NCBI RefSeq assembly: GCF_001699815.1 | Contig: NZ_MCGB01000061.1 | Location: 310,001-374,000, forward strand | Direction of reading: 5' to 3' | Length of the DNA stretch: 64,000 nucleotides | Source of the DNA: Ralstonia pickettii | GTDB taxonomy: Bacteria > Pseudomonadota > Gammaproteobacteria > Burkholderiales > Burkholderiaceae | In this document: positions 42,415-54,811 of the stretch, piece after piece | Layout of the letters: the number at the start of each line of letters is the position of its first letter | How positions within the stretch are numbered: position 1 is the stretch's first letter | Program-made: the position numbers and the translations under genes | Notes under the pieces: generated by a model | Seen by the model: only the letters and a program-made list of their open reading frames with translations | The model's database searches: none | What the model was told of the DNA's origin: nothing

Positions 42415-43830
42415 ATGCTGGATAACCTGACCCAACGGCTCGCGCGCGTGGTCAAGACCATGCGCGGCGAAGCGCGCCTGACCGAAGCCAACACCGCCGA
42501 GATGCTGCGCGAAGTTCGCATGGCGCTGCTCGAAGCCGACGTGGCGCTGCCGGTCGTGCGCGAATTCATTGCCCGCGTCAAGGAAAAGGCGCTCGGCGAA
42601 GACGTCATCACAAGCCTTTCGCCGGGCCAGGCGCTGGTCGGCATCGTGCAGCGCGAGCTGACGGCCATCATCGGCGGCCAGGAAGCGCTGGAAGGCGTCG
42701 GCAGCAACATCATGGGCGGCCGCGCCGCCGAGCTGAACCTCAACGTCACGCCGCCCGCGATCATCCTGATGGCTGGCCTGCAAGGCGCGGGCAAGACCAC
42801 CACGGTCGGCAAGCTCGCCAAGTGGCTCAAAGAGAACAAGAAAAAGAAAGTGCTGACGGTGTCGTGCGACGTGTATCGCCCTGCCGCCATCGCGCAGTTG
42901 AAGACCGTTTCCGAGCAGGTTGGCGCGGACTTCTTTCCCTCGCAGCCCGACCAGAAGCCGGTGGACATTGCCGCCGCCGCACTGGACTGGGCCAAGAAGC
43001 ACTACCACGATGTGCTGATCGTCGATACGGCCGGCCGCCTCGGTATCGACGAGGCGATGATGCAGGAGATCGCCGCGCTGCACGCCAAGCTCAAGCCGGC
43101 CGAAACGCTGTTTGTGGTCGATGCGATGCTCGGCCAGGATGCCGTCAACACCGCCAAGGCCTTCAACGACACCCTGCCTCTGACCGGCGTGGTCCTGACC
43201 AAGCTCGACGGCGATGCGCGCGGTGGCGCGGCGCTGTCGGTGCGTCACATCACGGGCAAGCCGATCAAGTTCGTCGGTGTGGCCGAAAAGCTCGACGGGC
43301 TGGAGCCGTTCTACCCCGACCGCATGGCCCAGCGGATTCTGGGCATGGGCGACATTCTCGCGCTGGTGGAAGAAGCCCAGCGCGGTGTCGACATGGAAGA
43401 GGCGCAGAAGCTTGCGGCCAAGATCAAAAAGACCGGCGGCTTCGACCTCGAAGACTTCAAGGCGCAGATCGGCCAGATGAAGAAGATGGGCGGTCTGGGC
43501 GGCCTGATGGACAAACTGCCTGCGCAGTTCGCACAACAGGCCCAGGGCGCCAACATGGACCAGGCCGAAAAGCAGGTCCGCCGCATGGAAGGCATCATCA
43601 ACAGCATGACGGCTGCCGAGCGCGCCAAGCCTGAGCTCATCAAGGCAAGCCGCAAGCGCCGCATTGCCGCCGGGGCGGGCGTGCAGGTGCAGGAAGTCAA
43701 CCGTCTGCTCAACCAATTCGAGCAGATGCAAGGCATGATGAAAAAGCTCAAAGGCGGCGGCATGATGAAGATGATGCGCGCCATGGGCGGCATGAAAGGC
43801 GGCATGAAGGGGCTGCTCGGCGGCCGCTGA
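42415..43830 (+). CDS. ffh: Signal recognition particle protein Ffh
   Basis: The SRP54 homologue (471 residues) binds signal sequences of nascent inner-membrane proteins and delivers them to FtsY. N domain: MLDNLTQRLARVVKTMRGEA. G domain: P-loop GLQGAGKTTTVGKLA, VDTAGRLG and TKLDGDARGGAALSV. The M domain is Met-rich with GGLGGLMDKLP and a C-terminal MMKKLKGGGMMKMMRAMGG. Start ATG 42415 is chosen since MLDNL is the family start; the frame is open 22 codons earlier. It is divergent to the cytochrome-assembly gene. Confidence 0.96.
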   Translation: MLDNLTQRLARVVKTMRGEARLTEANTAEMLREVRMALLEADVALPVVREFIARVKEKALGEDVITSLSPGQALVGIVQRELTAIIGGQEALEGVGSNIMGGRAAELNLNVTPPAIILMAGLQGAGKTTTVGKLAKWLKENKKKKVLTVSCDVYRPAAIAQLKTVSEQVGADFFPSQPDQKPVDIAAAALDWAKKHYHDVLIVDTAGRLGIDEAMMQEIAALHAKLKPAETLFVVDAMLGQDAVNTAKAFNDTLPLTGVVLTKLDGDARGGAALSVRHITGKPIKFVGVAEKLDGLEPFYPDRMAQRILGMGDILALVEEAQRGVDMEEAQKLAAKIKKTGGFDLEDFKAQIGQMKKMGGLGGLMDKLPAQFAQQAQGANMDQAEKQVRRMEGIINSMTAAERAKPELIKASRKRRIAAGAGVQVQEVNRLLNQFEQMQGMMKKLKGGGMMKMMRAMGGMKGGMKGLLGGR

Positions 43831-43898
43831 GCGGGCTCCCCCCCCTCCTGAATCGCACTTTTGATCGACACACCGAACCGTTTCACCGAACCGAAAAG

Positions 43899-44447
43899 AT
43901 GCTGAGCGCAGAACAGGCCCGCGAACTCTGGGCCAACTCCGAAGAAATCGTCAGCGAAGACGCCGTGCGCGGCTCGCTGGACCGCATGGCCGAAGAGATC
44001 ACCGAGAAGATCGGCGACACGTTCCCGATGGTGCTGTCCGTGATGGGCGGCGCGGCGGTCTTTACCGGCATGCTGCTGCCCAAGCTGGCCTTCCCGCTGG
44101 AGTTCGACTACATCCACCTCTCCCGCTACAACAACAAGACGGTGGGCGGCGAGATGCAGTGGCGCGTGGCGCCGCGCGAGTCGGTCAAGGGCCGCACGGT
44201 GCTGGTGCTCGACGACATCCTCGACGAAGGCGAGACGATGGCCGCCATCCGCTCGCGCATCATCGACATGGGTGCCGCGGAGTTCTATTCCGCCGTGCTC
44301 TGCGAGAAGACGCTCGCCAAATCGAAGCCGCTGCACCCTGACTTCTGCGGCTTCAACGTGCCTGACCGCTACGTGTTCGGCTGCGGAATGGACGCCAAGG
44401 GCTACTGGCGCAACCTGCCGACCATCCGCGCGCTCAAGAACACCTGA
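43899..44447 (+). CDS. hpt: Hypoxanthine-guanine phosphoribosyltransferase
   Basis: Purine salvage enzyme (182 residues) converting hypoxanthine or guanine with PRPP to IMP or GMP. The PRPP-binding loop is VLVLDDILDEGETMAAI; the substrate-binding part is FPMVLSVMGGAAVFTGMLL, and YFIHLSRY-like residues occur in FDYIHLSRYNNKTVGGEM. It follows ffh by about 70 bases and ends at a strong bidirectional terminator. The C-terminal CGMDAKGYWRNLP segment matches the beta-proteobacterial form (hypoxanthine type). Confidence 0.9.
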   Translation: MLSAEQARELWANSEEIVSEDAVRGSLDRMAEEITEKIGDTFPMVLSVMGGAAVFTGMLLPKLAFPLEFDYIHLSRYNNKTVGGEMQWRVAPRESVKGRTVLVLDDILDEGETMAAIRSRIIDMGAAEFYSAVLCEKTLAKSKPLHPDFCGFNVPDRYVFGCGMDAKGYWRNLPTIRALKNT

Positions 44448-44465
44448 GGCAGCACCGCAGCAAAC

Positions 44466-44496
44466 AAAAAGGGCGACACCTCAGTCGCCCTTTTTT
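44466..44496. terminator. Bidirectional terminator between hpt and marC
   Basis: AAAAAGGGCGAC (44466-44477) pairs with GTCGCCCTTTTT (44484-44495) and is followed by T. Both strands have T tracts, so it can end the convergent hpt and marC units. Confidence 0.9.
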
Positions 44497-44512
44497 GTTG
44501 CCCGCGCGTGGT

Positions 44513-45106
44513 TCAGAGTTGATGCGCGAATGTGCGGATGCCCTTGAGCAGCATCTCCACCGAGATCGCCACCAGGATCAGCCCCATCAGCCGCTCGAAC
44601 GCCATCACCGTACGCTCCCCTACCAGGCGCTGGATATGCGTGGCGCTCAGCAGCACCACCGCGCACACGGCCATCGTCGCGCATAGCGAGCCGACCCACG
44701 TCCACATGCGCCCGGGCGCCTGTGACACCAGCAGCATCACCGTGGCCATCGCCGACGGCCCCGCGATGGCCGGAATCGCCAGCGGCACGATGAAGGGCTC
44801 GCCTGTGGGCTGCGACTCGGCAGCACCTTCACGCGGGAAGATCATCCGCAGCGCGATCAGGAACAGCACGATGCCGCCTGCAATCTGCAGCGACATGTCG
44901 GTCAGGCTCATCATGCGCAGGAAGCTCTCGCCGAAGAACATGAAGACGAGCAGCAGCACGAACGCAATGCCGACCTCGCGCAGCACGACGCGGTTGCGGC
45001 GCTCGGGAGCGACCGGCCGCAGCGCCGAGATGAAGATCGGAATGTTGCCGAGCGGATCGGTGATCAGCACCAGCAGAACGGTCGCCGAGAGAAACGTGTA
45101 TTCCAT
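44513..45106 (-). CDS. MarC-family integral membrane protein
   Basis: Protein of 197 residues with six predicted helices (FLSATVLLVLITDPLGNIPI, EVGIAFVLLLVFMFFGESFL, LQIAGGIVLFLIALRMIF, FIVPLAIPAIAGPSAMATVM and others). DPLGNIPIF and AGPSAMATV are MarC (UPF0056) signatures. The function of the family is not established; transport of small solutes has been suggested. It is the last gene of a minus-strand unit following the prolyl hydroxylase by 12 bases. Confidence 0.88.
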   Translation of the reverse strand: MEYTFLSATVLLVLITDPLGNIPIFISALRPVAPERRNRVVLREVGIAFVLLLVFMFFGESFLRMMSLTDMSLQIAGGIVLFLIALRMIFPREGAAESQPTGEPFIVPLAIPAIAGPSAMATVMLLVSQAPGRMWTWVGSLCATMAVCAVVLLSATHIQRLVGERTVMAFERLMGLILVAISVEMLLKGIRTFAHQL

Positions 45107-45118
45107 CGCCGACGTCGC

Positions 45119-45985
45119 TCAGGCGCCGCGACGATAGGGACGTTCACGCAGCCATTTGGTGGCGATCCACTTCTCACCACGCTCGACCGGCAGGCCGGCA
45201 TGCAGCGTGTCCTCGTCCAGCGTGCCGTCGGGCCGCTTGTAGACGAAGAAGACGGCGTTGCCCTTGACCGGCGCCACCTCCAGCCCGAGCTTCGGAAAGC
45301 CCGTGGCACCGCCGGCCTGCACGCTGTTCAGGTAGATGACCATGGTCGCCACGCGCTGACCGCCCACTTCAAGCTGGCGTGCCTCGCCGCTGCGCCCGGG
45401 GTTGAAGAAATCGAAGTGCGGCTGGTATTCGCCGCCGGGCTGGTAGTTCAGCACCTGGAAGCCCTCGCCGTGTTCGACCGGCACGCCCACGGCCTGCGCG
45501 ATACGCACTTCGATCTTGGCGATCAGCGGATGCTCGCCGACCTGGAACATCCCGCCTTGGCTGGTCCGGGCCGAGATCAAATTTTCCTCGCCCGTATCGG
45601 GGTTCACGACGGGCGAACGCTTCAGGCGATTGCGCCCGATCGCGATCAGCTCGTCACACTCGGCGTCCGACAGAAAGTGCTGGAACAGCACGATGCGCGG
45701 CGTCTCGATCGCAAACAGGATGGGGATGTCGCCATCGGCGGTATGCACAGCGTTGCTGTTTTCGACCGCCTGGTCGGCAGCGGAGGTCGGAGCGGGCGCC
45801 ACAATCGGGGCGGGCGCGCGCGCAGTCAGCGCCTCATCGACGACACGGCGCGCGAAGGCACGGTCGTAGCCGGATTGCACCATCGAAGCCACCAGGGATT
45901 CGGCCTCAAAGCCTTCGGTCACGTGACGCTGCAGCCAGTCGCGCAGCGCGTCAGACATCGTCGCGTACGGTTGGGTGGTGGACAT
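45119..45985 (-). CDS. 2-oxoglutarate/Fe(II) prolyl 4-hydroxylase-type protein
   Basis: Dioxygenase of the P4Hc family, 288 residues. An N-terminal helical part to about residue 60 precedes the catalytic domain. Iron ligands are His190 and Asp192 in YQPHFDFFNPG and His262 in LDEDTLHAGLPV; Lys272 in GEKWIATKW is the likely 2-oxoglutarate anchor. RTSQGGMF and GGATGFPKLGLEV are typical. Bacterial relatives hydroxylate proline in EF-Tu or other proteins; the substrate here is unknown. It sits between the lytic transglycosylase gene and marC on the same strand. Confidence 0.88.
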   Translation of the reverse strand: MSTTQPYATMSDALRDWLQRHVTEGFEAESLVASMVQSGYDRAFARRVVDEALTARAPAPIVAPAPTSAADQAVENSNAVHTADGDIPILFAIETPRIVLFQHFLSDAECDELIAIGRNRLKRSPVVNPDTGEENLISARTSQGGMFQVGEHPLIAKIEVRIAQAVGVPVEHGEGFQVLNYQPGGEYQPHFDFFNPGRSGEARQLEVGGQRVATMVIYLNSVQAGGATGFPKLGLEVAPVKGNAVFFVYKRPDGTLDEDTLHAGLPVERGEKWIATKWLRERPYRRGA

Positions 45986-46051
45986 GCGGGATGGAGATGC
46001 GGGCGAGCGAGAAATGGCCCTATTGTAGGCCGACCGTTCGCCGGCGGAAGA

Positions 46052-46812
46052 TCACGAACCGCCAGCCGGACCGCCAGCAATACGCAGCGGCGAGAACGGA
46101 TTGCGCGCCGGCACTTCCGGCAGCGCCTTGGCACGCGGCGTGGGCACAGCGGGCTCGGCAGGCACCGGCGCCGACACCGTCATCGCGCTCGACTCCTGAT
46201 ATTGCCAACGCTTCCAGGCCGCCAGCACGGCATTCGGATACTGCGGCTGACCGCGGCTGCCGTTGTAGCGGCCAAGCGCCAGGTACAGATTGCCGCCTTC
46301 CATGTCGAGGTAATGACGCAGGATCGTGCAGCCGTAGCGCAGGTTGCTCTGCAGGTGGAAGAGCTTGCGCGAGTCGTTGTCGCCGATGCTGCGGGTCCAG
46401 AACGGCATCACCTGCATCAGGCCCATCGCCCCGGCACTGCTGATGGCGTACTTGCGAAAGCCGCTTTCCACCTGGATGAGCCCGAGCACCAGCGCCGGGT
46501 CCAGGCCAGCACGCTTGGCCTCGTAATACGCCGTCTCGATCAGTTCGACGCGTACCGACGCCTGCGGGATCTTGCCCGACATGCGCACCGACATCTCCGC
46601 CAGCCAGCGCAGGTAGCCGAGTTGCTCGTCGTTGCTGGCAAAGACCGGGCGCAGCGGACGGCTGTCGGCCACCGCGGCAGACAGCGCGCTGCGCACGGAG
46701 TCCGCCAGGTATTCCTCTTTCTGGGCGCCGCCCACGCCAGCTGCGTGCCCGCGAGCAACGTCCCCGCGCACAGCGCAGTGACGATCAGGCGGGCGGAAGA
46801 CAAGCGGCGCAT
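46052..46812 (-). pseudogene. Periplasmic lytic transglycosylase, frameshifted
   Basis: SLT-type murein lytic transglycosylase. The N-terminal signal peptide (ARLIVTALCAGTLLAGTQLA, then WAA) is read from ATG 46812 in one frame, and the mature protein (QKEEYLADSVRSALSAAV onwards) in another. The two join cleanly if one base were added in the GCGGCGCCCAG run near 46729-46740, giving AWAAAQKEEYL. The catalytic domain is complete: GLIQVESGFRKYAISSAGAM has the catalytic Glu and GLMQVMPFWTRSIGD follows, then LRHYLDMEGGNLYLALGRYN. As read, export and expression of the enzyme would fail unless the base is a sequencing error. It lies between p4h and proS. Confidence 0.72.
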
Positions 46813-46834
46813 GCGGGTCGGTCCGGTTGTTGCG

Positions 46835-48559
<1,725 letters not shown>

Positions 48560-48741
48560 GCGACTGACAATAAGGGATGACGCGACCAACCAAAGCCGCG
48601 AAAACAAGGGCAAAAGCCACCGGAATCAGGAGATGAGACGAGGCGCCAGGCGCACATTCGCGCAATCGGCACCCCTCCCCCAGGAGGCGCGAGTGAGCGG
48701 CAACATTTCGGCTTCTGTGACAGCCGAGCGACGGGCCGCTC

Positions 48742-48747
48742 TATAAT
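48742..48747 (+). promoter_or_regulatory. -10 element (TATAAT) upstream of rppH
   Basis: A consensus TATAAT lies 32 bases before the rppH start. A GTGACA at 48717-48722 is a possible -35 but the spacer is 19 bases. It is placed in the divergent region between proS and rppH. Confidence 0.4.
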
Positions 48748-48779
48748 CGGCGTAATTCTAAAGTATTCGAGGTGCAGTC

Positions 48780-49487
48780 ATGCTCGATCGTGAAGGCTTC
48801 CGCCCGAACGTCGGCATCATCCTCATCAACGCAAGAAACGAGGTGTTCTGGGGCAAGCGCATTGGCGAGCACTCCTGGCAGTTTCCACAAGGCGGCATCA
48901 AATACGGCGAAACGCCCGAACAAGCGATGTTCCGCGAACTGCACGAAGAAGTCGGCCTGTTGCCAGAACACGTCCGGATCGTCGGTCGCACGCGCGACTG
49001 GCTGCGGTATGAGGTGCCGGACAAGTTCATCCGCCGCGAAATACGCGGCCACTATCGGGGCCAGAAACAGATCTGGTTCCTGCTGCGCATGGTCGGTCGC
49101 GACTGCGACATCCAACTGCGTGCTACCGAGCATCCGGAATTCGATGCTTGGCGGTGGAGCCAGTACTGGGTGCCGCTCGAAGCCGTCATCGAGTTCAAGC
49201 GCGAGGTGTATCAGCTGGCGCTGTCGGAGCTTTCGCGCTTCGTGCAGCGTCAGACCCGCGCGCCGCTCTCGCCCTACGGGCGCGGCGGCCAGCACCGAGA
49301 GCGCGACGGACGCGACGCGCGCGATAGCCGCGAACGCTCCAGCGACCAGGGCGGCCGGAACGAACAGCACGCCCAGCCGGCCCTGACCGTCACCACCACG
49401 ACGGTCATCGTCGAGACGGTGAGCGTATCCGCGCCGACCCCCTCCTCCCCCAACCCTGACGACACGGCTCCCAAGGACAATTCGTGA
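48780..49487 (+). CDS. rppH: RNA pyrophosphohydrolase RppH
   Basis: Nudix enzyme that removes pyrophosphate from mRNA 5' ends and so starts RNase E-dependent decay. It begins [17 protein letters not shown] as expected of the RppH/NudH family. The Nudix box runs from GGIKYGE at residue 38 to REL-HEE-VGL at 60. At 235 residues it is longer than E. coli RppH (176): the C-terminal extension is Arg/Asp/Gly-rich, then Thr/Val-rich ([15 protein letters not shown]). Its stop overlaps the next gene by four bases. Confidence 0.93.
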   Translation: MLDREGFRPNVGIILINARNEVFWGKRIGEHSWQFPQGGIKYGETPEQAMFRELHEEVGLLPEHVRIVGRTRDWLRYEVPDKFIRREIRGHYRGQKQIWFLLRMVGRDCDIQLRATEHPEFDAWRWSQYWVPLEAVIEFKREVYQLALSELSRFVQRQTRAPLSPYGRGGQHRERDGRDARDSRERSSDQGGRNEQHAQPALTVTTTTVIVETVSVSAPTPSSPNPDDTAPKDNS

Positions 49488-50122
49488 ATCTGATGACGAC
49501 GACACGTGGAGCGCGCCGCGCTCTCGTGCCGCTCGCGCTGGCGGCTGCGCTGGCGCTGACGGCATGTGGCCATAACCGCACCGGCGACCTCGAAGACAAG
49601 CTGTTGATGGACCCGTTCAACGACAAGCCCTTCAAGGAAGACGCCGTCACCTTCCCGGCCCCGCCAGTCGATCGTGATGCCGTGCCATTCGATGTGGGCG
49701 GCCGAAGCGACTCGCCGCTGCGCTTCGCCATCGATCCGAAATCGGTGTCGATCGGCAAGGACAACGTGGTGCGCTACACCGTGCTGATCACCAGCAAGAC
49801 CGGCGCGCGCAACGTGAACTACGAAGGCCTGCGCTGCGACACAGCCGAGCGGCGCATCTATGCAACGCTGCGCAACGATACCAACCAGTGGATCGGTAAC
49901 CGCGCGGTCGACATGAACGAAACGGCGAATACCGAGTCCGCCAGCATGAACGCCTACAAGCCCGCCACGGATTGGCAGCGTGTCGGCAATGGCGGGCCGA
50001 CGGACTATGCGTCGGCGCTGATGCGCTCGTACTTCTGCGACGTGCGCTCGGTAGCGGGAGATGGGAAGGCTTCTAAGCTAGTGCAGCGGCTGGGGCAGAG
50101 TGGGCGGTATTTCGGGCCCTGA
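49484..50122 (+). CDS. CNP1-like family lipoprotein
   Basis: Lipoprotein of 212 residues. The signal ends at the lipobox LTACGHNR. The mature part ([49 protein letters not shown]) matches the CNP1-like family of unknown function found in beta-proteobacteria. It overlaps rppH by four bases, and a terminator follows within 40 bases. Confidence 0.82.
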   Translation: MNLMTTTRGARRALVPLALAAALALTACGHNRTGDLEDKLLMDPFNDKPFKEDAVTFPAPPVDRDAVPFDVGGRSDSPLRFAIDPKSVSIGKDNVVRYTVLITSKTGARNVNYEGLRCDTAERRIYATLRNDTNQWIGNRAVDMNETANTESASMNAYKPATDWQRVGNGGPTDYASALMRSYFCDVRSVAGDGKASKLVQRLGQSGRYFGP

Positions 50123-50158
50123 GGGGCAGACACCGGCATACCGCGTGCGCTCAAGCAC

Positions 50159-50187
50159 AAAGGCCAACCTCGCAAGGTTGGCCTTTT
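50159..50187 (+). terminator. Rho-independent terminator of rppH-cnp1
   Basis: AAAGGCCAACCT (50159-50170) pairs perfectly with AGGTTGGCCTTT (50175-50186), ending in T. It also faces the convergent proB. Confidence 0.85.
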
Positions 50188-50214
50188 CTATCGATGCTCA
50201 GCCGAGTGGCTGGA

Positions 50215-51339
50215 TCAGAGCAGCACTAGGTTATCCCGGTGCACCAGTTCCGCAGCGCTGACGTAGCCCAGCACCGCCTCGATCTCGGAAGATGCCTTGC
50301 GCGCGATCAGCCGAGCCTCTGCCGATGAATAATTCGTCAGCCCGCGGGCAACTTCCAGCCCCGCCGCATCCACACACGAAATCACCTCGCCGCGCGCAAA
50401 CTCGCCCTGCACTTCGGTCACGCCGATCGGCAGCAACGACTTGCCGCCGGCAGTGAGTTTCTCGACCGCACCGGCATCCAGCACCACGCGACCGCGCAGC
50501 TGCAGATGGTCAATCATCCACTGCTTGCGTGCCGCCATCCGCCCGGTCGGCGCGCGAAGTTGCGTGCCAATGGCCTCACCGCTCGCCAGTCGCGCAAGCA
50601 CATCAGCCTCGCGACCCGAAGCAATGATGGTGTGCGCGCCCGATTTGGCCGCCCGCTTGGCCGCCAGAATCTTCGTCAGCATGCCGCCCTTGCCGATGCT
50701 CGAACCGGCGCCGCCGGCCATCTGCTCCAGGTCCGGCGTACCGGCCTGCGCCTCATCGACAAAGCGGGCGCCCGGGTCCTTGCGCGGGTCGGCGGTGTAC
50801 AGGCCGCGTTGGTCCGTCAGGATGATCAGCGCATCGCCTTCGATCAGGTTGGTGACAAGCGCGCCAAGCGTGTCGTTGTCGCCGAACTTGATTTCATCGG
50901 TGACGACGGTGTCGTTCTCGTTGATGATCGGCACGACACCGAGGCTCAGCAGCGTGAGCAGCGTGGAGCGTGCGTTGAGATAGCGCTCGCGATCGGCCAG
51001 GTCGCCATGCGTGAGCAGCACCTGGGCCGTGCGGATGCTGTGCCGCGCGAACTCGGATTCGTACACCTGCGCCAGCCCCATCTGCCCGACGGCGGCGGCG
51101 GCCTGCAGCTCGTGGATTTCCTTCGGGCGCTTGGCCCAGCCCAAGCGCTGCATGCCCTCGGCGATGGCGCCCGAGCTGACCAGCACGACTTCCTTGCCCG
51201 CCGCCCGTAACGCCGCGATCTGCGCGGCCCAGCGGGCAATGGCGGCCTGATCGAGGCCACGGCCGTCGTTGGTAACCAGGCTGGAACCGACCTTGACGAC
51301 AAGGCGGCGCGCATCGGCAATCAGCGAATGCAGGGCCAT
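50215..51339 (-). CDS. proB: Glutamate 5-kinase
   Basis: First enzyme of proline synthesis, phosphorylating the gamma carboxyl of glutamate (374 residues). The amino acid kinase fold shows [18 protein letters not shown] at the start, [33 protein letters not shown] and [19 protein letters not shown]-terminal PUA domain occupies about 280-370 ([13 protein letters not shown], then [13 protein letters not shown]). It lies downstream of obgE with a 33-base gap on the same strand. Confidence 0.97.
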   Translation of the reverse strand: MALHSLIADARRLVVKVGSSLVTNDGRGLDQAAIARWAAQIAALRAAGKEVVLVSSGAIAEGMQRLGWAKRPKEIHELQAAAAVGQMGLAQVYESEFARHSIRTAQVLLTHGDLADRERYLNARSTLLTLLSLGVVPIINENDTVVTDEIKFGDNDTLGALVTNLIEGDALIILTDQRGLYTADPRKDPGARFVDEAQAGTPDLEQMAGGAGSSIGKGGMLTKILAAKRAAKSGAHTIIASGREADVLARLASGEAIGTQLRAPTGRMAARKQWMIDHLQLRGRVVLDAGAVEKLTAGGKSLLPIGVTEVQGEFARGEVISCVDAAGLEVARGLTNYSSAEARLIARKASSEIEAVLGYVSAAELVHRDNLVLL

Positions 51340-51372
51340 GGTGGGCGCGTCTCCGAAGGATGTTTGTTGTGT

Positions 51373-52533
<1,161 letters not shown>

Positions 52534-52614
52534 CTAACAGAACGCGCCTGGAAACATGCGCCAAGACGCAGCGTACCGCCCAGGATCAGGGTCGCGTTTT
52601 GTTAACGGCCAGAA

Positions 52615-52645
52615 ACGAAAAAGCCCCGCACGGGTGCGGGGCCTT
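52615..52645 (-). terminator. Rho-independent terminator of rplU-rpmA
   Basis: GCCCCGCA (52623-52630) pairs with TGCGGGGC (52635-52642); on the minus strand the stem is followed by TTTTTCG. It lies 18 bases past the rpmA stop and separates rplU-rpmA from obgE-proB. Confidence 0.85.
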
Positions 52646-52662
52646 TGCACTACAAGGCTGAA

Positions 52663-52923
52663 TCAGGCCGCCGGAACAACGTCGACGAACTGCTTCTTGC
52701 CTTCGCCGCGGTTGGCGAACTTCACGTGGCCATCGACCAGCGCGAAGAGGGTGTGGTCCTTGCCCATGCCCACATTCACGCCAGCGTGTGTGCGGGTGCC
52801 GCGTTGGCGGACGATGATGCCGCCAGCGTTGATGGCTTGACCGCCGTACACCTTCACGCCCAGGCGCTTCGACTCGGAATCGCGGCCGTTCCGTGTGGAA
52901 CCGCCGCCTTTTTTCTGTGCCAT
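52663..52923 (-). CDS. rpmA: 50S ribosomal protein L27
   Basis: Ribosomal protein of 86 residues, the standard L27 length. [20 protein letters not shown] is the family start, and [20 protein letters not shown] matches its core. It follows rplU by 37 bases on the minus strand, the usual rplU-rpmA pair. Confidence 0.97.
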   Translation of the reverse strand: MAQKKGGGSTRNGRDSESKRLGVKVYGGQAINAGGIIVRQRGTRTHAGVNVGMGKDHTLFALVDGHVKFANRGEGKKQFVDVVPAA

Positions 52924-52960
52924 GACTGAACTCCTATCCGGTTACGTAGACGACGCAGCC

Positions 52961-53272
52961 TTAGGCCACGATCGAGTCGATACGCAACTCGGTGTAATTT
53001 TGACGATGCCCTTGGCGCTTTTGATAGTGCTTACGACGGCGCATCTTGAAGATGTGCACTTTGTCGTGACGACCGTGGGAGATGACGGTGGCTTTGACGG
53101 CAGCCCCGCTCACCAGCGGCGCACCAACCTTGAGTTGGTCGCCGGCGCCCACTGCGAGCACCTGGTCAAGCGTGATTTCTGCGCCAACGTCCGCCGGTAT
53201 CTGTTCTACTTTCAGTTTTTCGCCAGCAGCAACCTTGTATTGCTTACCGCCGGTTTTTACGACCGCGTACAT
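52961..53272 (-). CDS. rplU: 50S ribosomal protein L21
   Basis: Ribosomal protein of 103 residues. [20 protein letters not shown] and the end [20 protein letters not shown] match L21. It is first in the rplU-rpmA unit and has a good promoter upstream at 53359-53387. Confidence 0.97.
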   Translation of the reverse strand: MYAVVKTGGKQYKVAAGEKLKVEQIPADVGAEITLDQVLAVGAGDQLKVGAPLVSGAAVKATVISHGRHDKVHIFKMRRRKHYQKRQGHRQNYTELRIDSIVA

Positions 53273-53358
53273 TGTCGGACCTCGATAAAAGAACTAAAAC
53301 GTGACTCTTGTGCCGCTCGACGCCCGCATGCGCGGGCAACGAACACAGAGAACTCGTG

Positions 53359-53387
53359 ATTATACAAGAAAAACCCAAGCAAATCAA
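53359..53387 (-). promoter_or_regulatory. Sigma-70 promoter of rplU-rpmA
   Basis: On the minus strand TTGATT (53387-53382) is followed by a 17-base spacer and TATAAT (53364-53359), a near-consensus promoter 87 bases before the rplU start. Confidence 0.7.
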
Positions 53388-53481
53388 AGGCTAATGCGTT
53401 ACGGGCGTGCTGCGCCCGCGCAACGCGCCCGCCACGTCAAGCGTGGTGCGCCGGGCCATCGGGCAAACCACCTTGTTGCTC

Positions 53482-53487
53482 TATAAT
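53482..53487 (+). promoter_or_regulatory. -10 element (TATAAT) upstream of ispB
   Basis: A consensus TATAAT lies about 75 bases before the TTG start used for ispB. No clear -35 hexamer is present at the right distance. Confidence 0.4.
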
Positions 53488-53561
53488 CTCGCGGTTTTTT
53501 GCGCAGCATCGTACGCGCCCAAGTTGACCACCAGCCACACGCTTTTCTGTCGGAATTCGCC

Positions 53562-54539
53562 TTGACCCAGACCTCCGCCTCCGTCCTGCTCGCCCCTGTC
53601 GCTGAAGACATGCGCGCCGTCGATGCCGTGATCCGCCGCCGCCTGGGCTCGGAGGTGGTGCTGATCAATCAGATCGGCGAATACATCGTCAGCGCCGGCG
53701 GCAAGCGCCTGCGCCCGGTGATCCTGCTGCTGGTAGCAAACGCGCTTGGTTACAAGGGCGAGCATCAGCACGAACTGGCCGCCGTGGTCGAGTTCATCCA
53801 CACGGCCACACTGCTGCACGACGACGTGGTTGACGAATCCGACCTGCGCCGCGGCCGAAAGACCGCCAACGCCGTGTTCGGCAACGCGGCAAGCGTGCTG
53901 GTGGGCGATTTCCTGTATTCGCGCGCCTTCCAGATGATGGTGCAGGCCAACAGCATGCGCATCATGCAGATCCTGGCCGACGCAACCAACATCATTTCTG
54001 AAGGCGAGGTCCTGCAACTGCTGAACATGCATGACCCGGACGTGACGGAAGAGCGCTACCTCCAGGTCATTCGCTACAAGACCGCCAAGCTGTTCGAGGC
54101 AGCTGCCCAGATCGGCGCCGTGCTCTCGGACGCGGACGCCGCCACTGAAGAAGCCGCTGCCGAATATGGCCGCCGCATCGGCACCGCGTTCCAGATCGTC
54201 GACGACCTGCTCGACTACACGTCCACCGCTGACCAGATGGGCAAGAACGCCGGTGACGACCTGCGCGAAGGCAAGCCGACACTGCCGCTCATCCACCTGC
54301 TATCGAACGGCACGGAAGAGCAGCGAGCACTGGTGCGCCAAGCCATCGAGCAAGGCGGCACGGAACATTTCGATGCGATCTTCGCTGCCATTCAGGCTTC
54401 CGGCGCGCTGGAGTACACGCGCCAAGCCGCCGAGCGCGAAGCCGCCGCAGCTGAAGCAGCGGCAAACGCATTACCCCCTTCCCTTTTCCGCCAGACACTG
54501 ATAGACTTGTGTGCTTTCTCGCTGCAACGTCAGTCCTGA
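53562..54539 (+). CDS. ispB: Octaprenyl diphosphate synthase
   Basis: Polyprenyl diphosphate synthase that makes the ubiquinone side chain. The first Asp-rich motif is LLHDDVVDESDLRRG and the second FQIVDDLLDYTSTADQMG; GGKRLRPVILLLVA and GDFLYSRAF are typical. TTG 53562 (LTQTSASVLLAPVAEDMRA) is used as the start, giving 325 residues; a TTG at 53499 gives 346 and the first ATG (MRAVDAVIRRRL) 309. The position next to rplU in divergent orientation is conserved in proteobacteria. Confidence 0.93.
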   Translation: MTQTSASVLLAPVAEDMRAVDAVIRRRLGSEVVLINQIGEYIVSAGGKRLRPVILLLVANALGYKGEHQHELAAVVEFIHTATLLHDDVVDESDLRRGRKTANAVFGNAASVLVGDFLYSRAFQMMVQANSMRIMQILADATNIISEGEVLQLLNMHDPDVTEERYLQVIRYKTAKLFEAAAQIGAVLSDADAATEEAAAEYGRRIGTAFQIVDDLLDYTSTADQMGKNAGDDLREGKPTLPLIHLLSNGTEEQRALVRQAIEQGGTEHFDAIFAAIQASGALEYTRQAAEREAAAAEAAANALPPSLFRQTLIDLCAFSLQRQS

Positions 54540-54565
54540 CACGCACGAGATCTGCGAAGAAGCAT

Positions 54566-54642
54566 CGGGGTGTAGCTTAGCCTGGTAGAGCGCTACGTTC
54601 GGGACGTAGAGGCCGGAGGTTCGAATCCTCTCACCCCGACCA
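54566..54642 (+). tRNA. tRNA-Pro (anticodon CGG)
   Basis: A 77-base cloverleaf: acceptor stem CGGGGTG (54566-54572) pairs with CACCCCG (54632-54638), then ACCA. The D arm is around AGCTTAGCCTGGTAGAGC, the anticodon stem-loop CTACG-TTCGGGA-CGTAG gives anticodon CGG, and the T arm has GGTTCGAATCC. CCA is encoded. Confidence 0.96.
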
Positions 54643-54670
54643 GAAATTCCCTTGTCGATCAAGGACATCA

Positions 54671-54696
54671 AGCCCAGCAATTGCTGGGCTTTTTTG
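54671..54696 (+). terminator. Rho-independent terminator after tRNA-Pro
   Basis: The perfect palindrome AGCCCAGCAATTGCTGGGCT (54671-54690) is followed by TTTTTG, 28 bases past the tRNA. Confidence 0.9.
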
Positions 54697-54811
54697 TTTC
54701 TGAATGGCCATCTGATGGGGACTACGGTTGCGGCACGCGCAACGGGCGCCCGCAACGGCGGGGCAAACCCCTCTGTTATAGTGGGCGCTTCGCTGCCCCT
54801 CCCCTCCCGCT

